Of a DNA stretch of 64,000 nucleotides, positions 1 to 10,905 are shown one piece after another. Position 1 is the first letter of the stretch. Every line of letters begins with the position of its first letter. Made by a program: the position numbers and the translations under genes. The stretch spans positions 10,230,001 through 10,294,000 of the forward strand of contig NC_134993.1 in the NCBI RefSeq assembly GCF_050947335.1, written 5' to 3'. Below the pieces are notes generated by a model. It ran no database searches and was not told the origin of the DNA. It worked only from the letters and a program-made list of their open reading frames with translations. The stretch is from Megachile rotundata (taxonomy: Eukaryota; Arthropoda; Insecta; Hymenoptera; Megachilidae).

Positions 1-539
1 ATAATGGATGATGGGGCTTTTAATTCTATTGGCTTGGTTATTTTTCTTCAAATACAGATGGCGTTTCAGGAGCCTTATAATGGCTTTCGTCCGGAGATCT
101 CGCCCTCCTCCACATCTCCTCCGTTAGTCACCTTACGGCACTTTTAACAATTGTTCTGGGGGTTTTGACCCATTCTAAGAAAGTTTGATTCTCTGATAAA
201 AAGTCGCATCTCGCACGGTTTGGCCGGAACCTGTATAGGCATGTATGACGCACACGGTGCGTCCGCATGTTTCTGAAAGGAATAAGGCCCTACGGCACAA
301 ATGATATGTCAGAAAATAGCAAGATTACACGAAGACAACGTGTAACTAATCTAGATTGTGCTTGATGCGTATTCACAGTCTAAACTCATTTTATTTTGTT
401 ACTATGACAATACCTTTCAAAACGCCATTGTGTTCAGTCAGCGTATTTTATTTTTGTGGTATGTCTAGTTTTAAATAAAATAGTTGCGGTTTTCGTGTTT
501 AATCAAAAGTAAAACGCGAGTGTCTTGTGGAAACTTACT
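1..539. other. Non-repetitive AT-rich DNA, no gene seen
   Basis: I see no recognisable coding exon, RNA gene or tandem repeat here. The right end runs into the mariner remnant, whose true left boundary and inverted terminal repeat I could not identify. Part of this stretch may therefore belong to that element. Confidence 0.5.
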
Positions 540-1160
540 ATGTCTAACGCGATACGTTTTGGTTCTTTGGAAAAAACGCAAGTCATGGTTGACCGAACCA
601 TCGACCGCAAGAATCATTTCGGAAGACAATGCTATTTGGTGGGATCATGAGCTGAAACTACGTGAATATAGTTCATACCCATCTCTACCGTCAACGAATT
701 AGGGAGGACACAATTTGAAACCATGTGAAAACAGTTCATACCCATCGCTACCGTCAACAAATTAGGGAGGACACAATTTGAAACTATGTGAAAACAGTTC
801 ATACCCATCACTACCGTCAACGAATAATCAGTTTGAACCATGCATTGAAAAGTCCAGATTGGGCTAGAAGACACGGAAAAGTGATTTTGCAACACGACGC
901 CGCATCACACACTGCGAAAACGGTTAAAGGCACAATTTCTGCGCTTGGTTGGTCTTGCCCCACCCACCATACCAGACTTGGCCCTTTCGGACTACCACTT
1001 GTCAATGGCTCACTTTTACAGGAACACAACAGTTACGAAGGTATCGATGGCTCGATTTCTCTCAAAATGTGAACAATTAGGGAGGGCACAATTTGAAGGG
1101 CTAGCTAGTGATGGTGGTAGAATTATTAACCGGTATACCAAGAGTACATTTTTGTGAATA
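540..1160 (+). mobile_element. Decayed mariner-family (Tc1/mariner) transposase remnant
   Basis: Several frames together show the order of a mariner transposase catalytic domain. First comes a W-W-D tract (IWWDHE, near 640-655). Next is a YRQ..ISLNHAL tract (about 805-845), then WARRHGKVILQHDAASHTAK (about 860-920), which matches the second catalytic Asp block. PDLALSDYHL (about 980-1005) corresponds to the block holding the third catalytic Asp of the D,D34D motif. The reading frame shifts at least twice between about 935 and 985, stops interrupt the middle, and the N-terminal DNA-binding half is not recognisable. The usual Asn after the second catalytic Asp reads as Ala. Family assignment rests on known mariner motifs; subfamily is not determined. 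The copy is inactive, and neither terminal repeat nor TA target duplication was found. Confidence 0.85.
655..825 (+). repeat. 63-bp tandem triplication inside the mariner remnant
   Basis: Three units begin at 655, 718 and 781, exactly 63 bp apart, each carrying GTTCATACCCATC and CTACCGTCAACRAAT; the third is partial. The first two also contain AATTAGGGAGGACACAATTTG. A close match to that last motif recurs once more near 1076, towards the 3' end of the transposase. The unit is a multiple of three, so it preserves frame, but stop codons are present and the gene is dead. Confidence 0.9.
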
Positions 1161-1263
1161 AGCAAATAGTACGAACAGTATAAATTTGTTACTATTTCTA
1201 TTATAAAATTCATACTGCACATTAATTTGTATTAAATTAGCAAACTGTGTGGGGTACATATAA

Positions 1264-1390
1264 TGCACGGTTATGGAGTACATGTGTATGCACAGTTATG
1301 GAGTCCATGCGTATGCACAGTTATGAAGTCCATGTGTATGTACAGTTATAAAGTCCATGTTTATGAACAGTTATGGAGTCCATGCATACA
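1264..1390. repeat. 25-bp minisatellite, about 5 units
   Basis: The unit reads roughly CACAGTTATGGAGTCCATGY followed by GTATG and is repeated about five times with a few substitutions. It lies directly downstream of the mariner remnant. Confidence 0.85.
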
Positions 1391-2029
1391 TACAAAAAAT
1401 TAGTGTTAGCACATAAAGTGTCCTGTACAAATTTCCTTAAACCTAAAAAGAACTATTATTGAAAAGAACTATTAATCTAACAACAAGTATTTGTCTTCCT
1501 TGATCAAGGATAAAATACAGCCGCGGTTATCCGAACTCCGGACGCGCACCAAGGAGTACCAATCAGACGAAGTTGAACGTATAACCGAGTTTGCAGTAGT
1601 GACCAATATGAGGTCAAATAACTTACATTAGTTTAGATCCAGTCGAACTTCGTTATGGAAAGTTTGTCAATGTTCCGTGCGCGGAAGCACAGAAGGACAC
1701 AGAAACACGAGAAGAGAAGGATGCTTTCAGAATGAAAGATGAGGAAATCGGGATGAATTTTAGATGGATAGATCGTATGAGAAATGGAGAAATAAAAATG
1801 AATTTTAAAAGTATCATAAATACGATCGTATGACAGATGGAGAAATAAAAATAAATTTTAGATACGTGAAATATGGGGAAATAAATTTTAAATACATTGA
1901 TCATGGATATGGATCAAATACAGAATGGATGGAATGTGGTTCAATTAATATGGTTTGACGTAAAAATGCTGTGTGACATTTTTACTGCAATTCTTTCTGT
2001 ACGACGCGTAGCGTTTAATGTTGGAATGT
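1391..2029. other. AT-rich DNA with weak internal repeats
   Basis: No gene is recognised. Between about 1735 and 1905 an imperfect repeat of GGAGAAATAAAAATRAATTT occurs three to four times. The open frame on the minus strand across it is a by-product of that low complexity. Confidence 0.5.
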
Positions 2030-2880
2030 AACATTAACGTAACTGCACAATTTTTTTAAAATATAAGTAATGGAGGAGGATCTTGGTCTTATTATGTGAT
2101 TAATAGCTTTGTGGTAATAGTATTTAGTTAAGTACAATTGCAAATGGTCGTCTGTTTGATACAACACGAGTGGTTCTGTGTACAAGGTATCAAACCTTAA
2201 CAAGACAATAGCATTTGGTATGTTGTTTTCTTAAAATATAAGTAGTGGAAGAATATCCTGTCTTTATTCTGTGATTAATAGCTTTATAACAGTAGTAACT
2301 AGTCAAGTATAATTGCAAATGGCAGTCTGTTTGATATTATACGAGTGGCTCTGTGTTGAACATACCAAAGGCCTTAACAACAAAATAATATTTGATATGT
2401 TATTTTCTTAAAATATAAGTGACGAAGGAAGATTCTGTCTTTCTTCCACGACTAATAGCTTCATAACAACAATATCTAATCAACTACAATTGCAAAAGGC
2501 CGTCCGTTTGATATTATACGAGTGGCTCTGTGTTGAACATACCAAAGGCCTTAACAACAAAATAATATTTGATATGTTATTTTCTTAAAATATAAGTGAC
2601 GAAGGAAGATTCTGTCTTTCTTCCACGACTAATAGCTTCATAACAACAATATCTAATCAACTACAATTGCAAAAGACCGTCTGTTTAATATTACACGAGT
2701 GGCTCTGTGTTGAACATACCAAAGGCCTTAACAACAAAATAATATTTGATATGTTATTTTCTTAAAATATAAGTGACGAAGGAAGATTCTGTCTTTCTTC
2801 CACGACTAATAGCTTCATAACAACAGTATCTAATCAACTACAATTGCAAAAGACCGCCTATTTAATATTACACGAGTGAC
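2030..2880. repeat. 177-bp satellite-like tandem array, about 4.7 units
   Basis: The anchor AAAATATAAGT starts at 2058, 2233, 2410, 2587 and 2764, giving spacings of 175, 177, 177 and 177 bp. The last three units are nearly identical; the first two are more diverged. Each unit also carries CTAATAGCTT, CAACTACAATTGCAAA and ACGAGTGGCTCTGTG. The length is close to one nucleosome repeat. No coding potential is evident. Confidence 0.95.
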
Positions 2881-4529
2881 GTTATAAAGAAAGCTACCCA
2901 CATACGAGTTGTATAAAATTGTAAATTTGATTAAACTTATATTTAATACATTTTGAAGATGTATGAAAGACTTGAAGACAAGTCTTCTGCAACGAAGACT
3001 TCTATTAAAAAGATGTAGTAAAACTTGAAGGTTCAGAACATCGTAGAAGTTACCAAATTTTTAAGTACTGTCTCTGAAGACCGAAATGTAGCCTGAGGTA
3101 GTTTATGTAGTTGTATCAAGAAACGTCTAAAGTTTTCAAATTCTTTTTAAGTTTTCAGATGTTATATCTTCAAAACCTTGTTCTTGATTAAAAAATTTTT
3201 CATCATTCGAAAGTGTGACAATTTAAAAAAAAAAAATCCCTAGATCCAAAATGTTCTAAATTTAGTCTATGCCAATTTTGTCCATGAAATAACTCAAATG
3301 TTTTCTTTATATATCTTGCTCCCTAAATCCCATGATTCTCATTTTTAAAGCAAACGAAGAATCAAGGATGTACCAGGTTCATTAGCAACGAAGCTTCATC
3401 GTTCATACTATCGATTTTTATTTATTAAATTGAACGGTAATGGGGTTGAATTGAAAGCAAATGGAGAAACTAGTGAAGCAGTAAACTAAGTGGATTCTGT
3501 GTTAGATACGTTGTGGTTCTTTATTGAATTGTTGAAACAGAATTGTGCCGGGTAAGCTAATACAGAACGTGCACTTAACTGACTTTCATTAATCGACCTC
3601 ACTAATTTATTACTGAATAGAGATTTCCAAACGATTATTTTTTGTTTTTATTTTAATTGTACATAAAGCTATTTTATCAGCAAAAATTAGCTAGTTCTAG
3701 TTATAATTTTAGCAGTTAAAAGGTTAAAGGAAGAACAGTTTCATAAGGAGCTCTTTCTGTATCAAAAAGTCGTTCTCACAAATTAATTTGCATTACGGTT
3801 ACATACGACGTAGGATACGAGCCAAGTTTATTAGCTTTAACGTTGACAGAGGGTTATTTTTCTGACAGCGAACGATAATTTTTATCACCCCCTTTTTCGC
3901 CGACAAGAAGTTTGCATTAACATGCGTTTCCACCATCGTTCTTCATTTCGCTCCGCAAAATCTTTTCCCTTTTCCTGTCCGCGAACTTTATTCTTTCTAA
4001 TCTCGATGCGTGGCGGCGATAAATTATCAAACGGGAAACAACGAGTTTATTTTTCCCGGTTTTGGACGTATCGCGTGTTACCGAGATTGGCCGCAGTTTC
4101 ATATGTGTTTACAACACGCACCTTATAATCTCGAAAGTGCATCGTGACAATATATTGTGAGGGGTTGACGGGTTCGAGAGACGGGAGCGCACCTTAAATG
4201 TAGCGGTAGATCAACACCATCTGTGTACAGGACACGAATTCCAGGAATTCCCATTAAAATACCGGGAAATTTCAAATGAAATTGCTTTCGTTACGTTGTC
4301 CTCATCCAAATTTATTAGCCCCTTGAGGACTCTCTCATTATTTCAACGACCATGTTTTTACTATTTTTTTAAAATTGATGTTAAAAGTCAGAAATCTCAT
4401 TTTATTTCTGTTTTGTCATTTTACTTTTTTAATATTAGTTTCATAGATCGATAATTTCATAGTCAATTGCTTAATTTTAAAGAAGAATTTTTAATCAAAG
4501 TCATCATTCTCTTATTTAAATATTTTAGT
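2881..4529. other. Mostly unique AT-rich DNA, no gene seen
   Basis: Short GAAGACTTC-rich repeats occur near 2955-3010. The stretch near 3890-4200 is somewhat richer in CpG and carries opposed short frames, but none matches a family I know. No splice-bounded exon stands out. Confidence 0.45.
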
Positions 4530-6085
4530 TTCAGTTTATAATTAGACAGGTACATATATAATTTATTGTGTTTCAAATTTTATCATGTGAAAAAAGTCGT
4601 TGAATGATTTTATATAAGTATTGATTTAATATAAGTGCAAGTGTACTATATATGTACATTTGATACTTCGTGTGATTTCTAAAATATCTATAGTTTTTTA
4701 TATGTCAGTTATTATTGTGTAACTAAATAGGTAATATCATTTAATGATTTCATTCAAGTATTTATTTAATATAAGTGAAAGTGTAATGTACATGTACATA
4801 TATTAAATACTTCACTTAATTTCTGCAATATCTATCCATGATTTGTTATATGTTAATTTTTATTATATAACTAAAAATGTTTCTGAAAAAATAACTTCAT
4901 ACTAGTCTTAATTTAATATAAGTGCATGTGTATTATATATGTGCATATAATATTTCATTTTATTTCTGCAGTATCTGTTCATAATTTGTATATGTTAATT
5001 TTGATCATGTAACTAAAAAATGTTTTAAAATAAATAATTTCATTCAACTATTAATTTAATATAAGTTTAAATATACTATATATGTGCATACGATACTTCA
5101 TTCAATTTCTGCAATATTTATAATTTATTATAAGTCAATCTTCATCATGTGATTAAATAATATTCTAAATAAGTAATTTAATCTATTAATTTGATATAAG
5201 TGTAACTATATTATATATGTACATATGATATTCCACTAAATTTGTGGAATATTTATAATTTCTTGTACGTCAATTTTCATCGTGTGATTAAACAATGTCT
5301 CTGAATAAATAATTTCACCAAAGTGCGAATTTAATATAAGTTTAAATATACTATATATGTGCATTTCATATTTCACTCCATTTCTGTAATATCCATAATT
5401 CATTAACTGTCAATTTTTGACATTTCACTAAAGAATCTTTCTGAATAAATAAGTGCATCAAATGTTAATTTAATATAAGTAATCTAATTTCATTCAAGCT
5501 TTAATTTAATATAAGTTTAAATGCACTATACATGTGTGTCTGACATTTCTTACAATATCTGTAATATCCATAATTTATTATAAGTCTGTTTTCATCTTGT
5601 GACTAAGAGACGTCTCAGAACAAATTTCATTCAAGTATGAATTTTAATATAAGTATAACTGCACTATATATGTATACATGTATAATATTCTGTATTTTTG
5701 CAGTATTTATAATTTATTACATGTAATTTTCTTCATGCAACTAAAAAATTTCTTAGAATAATTTCACTTGAGTACTAATTTAAAATAAGTGTAACTACAC
5801 TATATATGTTTATGTATATGTATAATACTCCACTCAAATTTTGCAATATCCATAATTTACTATATGTCAATTTTTTCATGCACCTAAAAGATGTCCTCCA
5901 ATAATTTCACTTAGGTACTAATTTAAAATAAGTGTAACTACATTATATATGTATACATGTAAAATACCCCATTCAATTTTTGCAATATTTATACTTTACT
6001 GTACGTCAATTTTTTCATACAACTATAAATGTCCCTAAATAATTTCTTTCAAGTATTAATTTAAAATAAGTGAACATACTAAAAA
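4530..6085. repeat. About 140-bp satellite-like array, about 11 diverged units
   Basis: The anchor ATTTAATATAAGT (later ATTTAAAATAAGT) recurs at 4624, 4764, 4911, 5054, 5189, 5329, 5468, 5504, 5641, 5778, 5921 and 6059. Typical spacing is 135-147 bp, with one short 36-bp step. Each unit also has an ACTATATATGTRCAT tract and a CTGYAATATYYATAATTTAT tract. Units are considerably more diverged than in the 177-bp array, suggesting an older array. Confidence 0.9.
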
Positions 6086-6996
6086 CATGTATCTAAATTT
6101 CTAAATATAATTTCAACATCAGAAGTCTCAACTTTAAAACAATATATAAAATTAATAAACGGAGAATCCAAAGATAATCTTGGTAGTAACAATATTTTTC
6201 ATTTCCACAAAAAGTCTCGCATCAGAATCGAAATTAGCATCAAATCGAATCCATGCTCCACTTCAATCGAATTCTCATTGGGAATAGTTTGAGCGAAACA
6301 CGTCTTAATAAAGTTTCGAGTTAAATCCTCTCTGTCGTATTATGATTTATGCCGAGGAAAAATCGGGCAAAAAACGGTGGAAGCATTATAGGCAAGAGGT
6401 ACAGAGGCGAAATATCGAGCGTCGGTCGAAAAAAGATGGTAGATATCGATGTCTTCCACGACGTTGATTCGCCTATCCGAAAGAAAAAGCTTCCGGTTTA
6501 TATTTGAACTCCTCTGGAAGAATAAGCTTCTTCATCATCGATAAAAGTAAGTTGATAAGAATCGTGGAACAGATCGGGCCGATATCCTTTTTTCCTGGCC
6601 ACCATCTTGCTCTTAGCAACTGATATAACCAATGGCCACCGATAACCAATAAGCTTGGAGAACATAGGAAATCGATGAACGACCGTGGAAGCACGAATCC
6701 TCGACGAAACACAGAAACTCGATTCAACGGTGAATTTGTCGAGGCTTAATAAGGCTTTGCTGAGAAGTTGTCTGAAATTTTGCGAGCGTAACAAAGCAAA
6801 GGAATGGGGATACCCGAAGGTTACGTTTTATACGATAACGAATAGCCAAGTTTGGATTGGGATTTATTACATGTACTTGGAGGGTGATTCAAATTATCCA
6901 ATTTGTACCTTTGAAGATTTAGGATCTTTTTGCTTTGTGGCTGGGTTTATGATTCTTTGAATTATAAGATTTGCTGTTTTTCGGTTTTCTGATTTA
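6086..6996. other. Unique region, no gene recognised
   Basis: This gap between arrays contains opposed open frames of 84-98 codons between about 6473 and 6960. Neither strand shows a family motif I know. The frames overlap antisense, which is expected by chance. One may be a real exon, but nothing in the sequence decides this. Confidence 0.35.
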
Positions 6997-7855
6997 AATT
7001 TTTCAATTTTTCAATTTTTCAATTTTTCAATTTTTCAATTTTTCAATTTTTCAATTTTTCAATTTTTCAATTTTTCAATTTTTCAATTTTTCAATTTTTC
7101 AATTTTTCAATTCTTCAATTTCTCAATTTTTCAATTTTTCCATTTTCATACTTTTCCATTTTTAAGTCCACACAATTCTTAATTTTTCTGTTCTAGAATT
7201 GTTCAATTTTTCAATTCCTCAATTTTTTAAGTATCTATTTATTCTTTTTTCCATTTTAGCAGTTATCAATTTTTCAATTCTGCAATTGTTTAATTTTCCA
7301 ATTCTCCGATTCTTCAATTCTTTAATTTTTCAAGTCTTTAAGTCTTCAATTCTTCAGTTTTTCAGTCTTTCAATTGTTCAATTGTTCAATTCTCCAATTC
7401 TTTAACTCTTCAATTCTTCAGTTCTTCAATCCTTCAGTTCATCAATTCTTCAGTTCTTCAATTCTACAATCCTTTAACTCTTCAATTCTTCAGTTGTTCA
7501 ATTCTACAATTCTTTAACTCTTCAATTTTTCAATTTCTCTGTTCTCCAAATCTTCAATTCAAACCTTCAATCTGTAATGTTCCAATTCTTCAATTATTTT
7601 TCAATTATTTCCAATTATTTTCTAAATCGTTCAATTTTTCAATTCTTCAAGTCTTCAATTCTTCAGTTCTTCAATTCTTCAATTTTATAATTCTTTAACT
7701 CTTTAATTCTTCAGTTCTTCAATTCTCCAAATCTTCAAATCTTTAATTGTGCAATTTCCCACTCCTTCAATTCTTCAATTCTGTAATGTTCCATTTCTTC
7801 AATTTTTCAATTATTTTTCAATTATTTCCAATTATTTTCTAAATCGTTCATATAA
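6997..7855. repeat. 8-bp AATTTTTC microsatellite degenerating into TTCAATTC array
   Basis: From 6997 to 7108 the unit AATTTTTC is repeated 14 times perfectly. It then continues as imperfect CAATTCTT / CAGTTCTT units to about 7855. The + strand is almost free of G throughout. Apparent open frames (for example at 7199-7405) are translations of the period. Confidence 0.95.
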
Positions 7856-8235
7856 TATAAAACCATATAATAATATTACTGTTTGTACATTTTCTTTTCT
7901 TCTTTCAACAACCCTAACATTTATCGTTAATCAAACTAAAATTGCAAACATACGAATATTGTTAAATCGAAGCCACTGCAATACTTCACAAATGTAAATG
8001 AGTTATTGTTCATGCAGTGATGATGGGAACTTAATGATTTGCAGGATTACAACAGTTCTAGAAACGTTCCGTGCTTGAGTAAGTAGTATAACTCGACCAT
8101 AAATCAACCTTAATGCGACCAGGTAATACATATGTATTTCGATAAACTTTCCAGTGTAAAGCCGTGATATTGGTTTGTTCAAGTATTTGTTGTATCTGTA
8201 TTGTACTGTAGTACGTATGCTATAACAATTATTAT
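7856..8235. other. Unique AT-rich spacer
   Basis: No repeat unit, RNA gene or convincing exon is visible here. Confidence 0.4.
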
Positions 8236-8640
8236 TCCACCAATGATTTAATGATTAAACTCAAATCTTCAAATTTACGAATTTGCAATTTCTCAAACTT
8301 TCTAATTTTATAAATATTCAATTTTCTCGAATTCTTCAATTCTTAAAATTCTGGAGTATTTCGAATGTCTCAAAATTCCATATTCTTAAATGTATCGAGT
8401 TTTCAAAATCTTCAAATTCTCAAATCTATCGAATTTTCCAAAGTTTCAAATATCTCGTCTTTTCCAAATTTCCAAATTCATAAATTTCGTTAATCCTCCA
8501 AGTACATAAATCGTCAAATTTCTAAAATTTCCCAAAATCACCTATTTCCCAAAATTCCTCATCGTCCTTCTATCCTCCTATTCCAAGCTTTTCCAATTCA
8601 CCCCAAAAAATTTCGAACAACTCCGAACCACGGAACACTT
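8236..8640. repeat. Degenerate G-poor AAATTCTC-type low-complexity tract
   Basis: Irregular TCAAATTCT, TTTCAAAAT and similar words follow one another with no strict period. The composition matches other C-rich, G-poor arrays in the window. The open frame at 8283-8483 is a by-product. Confidence 0.7.
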
Positions 8641-9235
8641 GAATTCCTCGAAGCACTAGCCAAAAAAAAACACGGTTTAGATTTTAGATGATTATTCATG
8701 GGCTACAGTTGTCCAGGTGTGTACACAGCCGAAGTTGTCCGACGAGCTGATTGGAATCGAAACAGGAGTTTTCGATCAGCAAGCAGACGCGTATCGAATT
8801 TCGGCCGTTTCGAATGTTGCGTTTCCGTCCGACTAGCCGTTTGTTTGCCGGCTCTTCACTTGGTAGCCGGTCGTCATTCGATTATTTCAAGATTTAAATG
8901 AAACTAACGCTGTCAGCGGGGCATTCGAGCGCGAGAAAAACGCCCGGCCCGGCGAGGAAATACTCGATCGTTCAAGCGAGTCGGGTCCGGCGAAAAATTC
9001 ATCGCGTGAAATCCGATCAGCGTGCGACGCTAACAAGTTTTCATTTCGCGAAACGTTCTTTTCGCGTGACCGATTCTCAAACCGCGCGTAAATAACCGTT
9101 TCCGGGGATGTTTATCGACGAGGACGTTTCCCGTCCAATGTGCAAGCTTTAATGAAGCTGGACTTTCAGAGAATTTGAAATCCTGATTCCGTTGTGTGGA
9201 GAGTTGGGCTTTTGTTTAAGGGTGCATTGTTGTGT
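8641..9235. other. CpG-rich unique island
   Basis: GC and CpG content rise sharply between about 8700 and 9100, including the GCGGGGCATTCGAGCGCGAG tract. Two plus-strand frames abut here (8698-8901 and 8898-9095) but match no family I know. In insects such islands often mark promoters or exons; that is inference only. Confidence 0.4.
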
Positions 9236-9239
9236 TCTT

Positions 9240-9720
9240 AACTGGTGGTAGTAGCCTTGTGAGTAGGTAGTCTTATTCAGTATGAGGTAGGTAGTCTTAA
9301 TCAGTACTCAGGAGGTAGACTTACGCAGTAATCAATAGGTAGTTTTACTCAGTAGTCAGTAGGTAGTCTAACTTGTCAGTAGGCCATACGTAGTCTTACT
9401 CAGCAGTCCATAGGTAGTTCTACTCAGTAGTCAGTAGGTAGCCTTACTCAGTAGACCATAGGCGGGGTGGTCTTACTCAGCAGTCCATAGGTAGTTTTAC
9501 TCAGTAGTCAGAAGGTAGCCTTACTCAGTAGGCCATAGGTAGTCTTACTCAGCAGTCCATAGGTAGTTTTACTCAGTAGTCAGTAGGTAGCCTTACTCAG
9601 TAGTCCATAGGTAGTCTTACTCAGCAATCCATAGGTAGCCTTACTCAGTAGTACACAGGTAGGTCTACTCAGTACTCAGTAGGTAGTCCAATTCAGTAGT
9701 AGGTCAGTAGCAATTTTGCT
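9240..9720. repeat. 24-bp minisatellite, about 20 units
   Basis: The unit is close to CAGTAGTCCATAGGTAGTYT followed by TACT. GTAG anchors at 9491, 9515 and 9539 give a strict 24-bp step. Variant units (CCATAGG, CAGTAGG, GAAGG) alternate, giving a loose higher-order pattern of two. Confidence 0.9.
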
Positions 9721-10100
9721 ATGCCTGTATTGGCGACTGTGAGATCCAATACTATCGCCGAAAATACGTGTGAGTCTATGCGTCCATTTTTCTCTTTTGA
9801 CCAATTGGGGCCGTAGTCTTTCCAAACACCTGGGTCAGCCTCCCACGCGCCAATTCCTGGCTCGACTACGGTATGTACTGTAGACAACTCTGTTCCTGGC
9901 GCGTAGGCCGAGCCAGGTTTAAGGGACGCCACATTGAACAGTCCAATGTGACGTTCTGACGTTCGACCACTCGAAACGTTTGCCGACTTGTTCTTTGACC
10001 CAATTGTGACCGATACCGCCGAAAATACGTGTGGGTATTTTTCTATTCTGACTGGGGCCGTAGTCCAAACACCTGGGTCAAGTCATGGGTTGTCGGTGAT
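9721..10100. repeat. Unique spacer with a diverged direct repeat and crossed inverted repeats
   Basis: A segment from about 9752 to 9842 (ATCGCCGAAAATACGTGTG ... CCAAACACCTGGGTCA) recurs in shortened form from about 10016 to 10083. Between the two copies lie two exact inverted-repeat pairs, ACGCGCCA/TGGCGCGT and CCTGGCTCG/CGAGCCAGG. They are arranged in crossed order rather than nested. No protein family is recognised. Confidence 0.75.
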
Positions 10101-10194
10101 CATTACTGCAATGTTAAAACGAGTGAAGAAAGTTGAAATGTTAGTTGTACTTTCAATTTATCCTTGATCATGTAAATTGTAATTGGTGTTAAGT

Positions 10195-10905
10195 TCCGGA
10201 CTCGTGCTAATTTTGGTTTGCGTGATACGTTGCGTCGCGAAGACGCGATCATGCTAATTTTGGTTTGCGTCATAGGGTGCGTCATGAAGATTTGATCGTC
10301 TGAATTGTGATTTGCGTCAAGGAGTGCGTCATAAAGAGCGATCTTCTTAATTTTTCTTTGCGTCATAAGGTACGTCACGAAGATTTATTCGTGCTAATTT
10401 TGGTTTGCGTCATAGGGTGCGTCATCATGACTCGGTCGTGCTGATTTTGGTTTGCGTCATAAGGTGCGTCATGGAGACTCGATCATGCTAATTTTTAGTT
10501 TGCGTCATTAGATGCGTCACGAAGACGCGATCGTACTAATTTTGATTTACGTTATGAGGTGCGTCACGAAGACTTGATCTTGCTAGTTTTGGTTGCGTCA
10601 TAAGGTGCATCACGAAGACTCGATTGTGTTAATTTTGCTTTGCGTTATGAGGTGCGTTACTAGGTCTCGATCGTACTAATTTTGGTTTGCGTCATGAGGT
10701 GCGTCACGAAGACTCGATCGTGCTAATTTTGGTTAGCGTCATAAGGTGCGTCATGGAGACTCGATCGCGTTAAATTTGGTTTGCGTCATAGGGTGCGTCA
10801 TGGAGACTCGATCCTGCTAATTTTGATTTGCGTCATGAAGTGCGTCATGGAGACTCGATCATGCTAATTTTAGTTTGCGTCATAAGGTGCGTCACGAACA
10901 CTCAA
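10195..10905. repeat. 47-bp minisatellite with two TGCGTCA boxes per unit, about 15 units
   Basis: The unit is approximately GAAGACTCGATCGTGCTAAT, TTTGGTTTGCGTCATAAGGT, GCGTCAC. Boxes TTTGCGTCAT and GTGCGTCAC are about 12 bp apart in most units, and substitutions are scattered. The TGCGTCA box is shared with the 11-bp arrays of the four dispersed elements elsewhere in the window. Confidence 0.93.
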
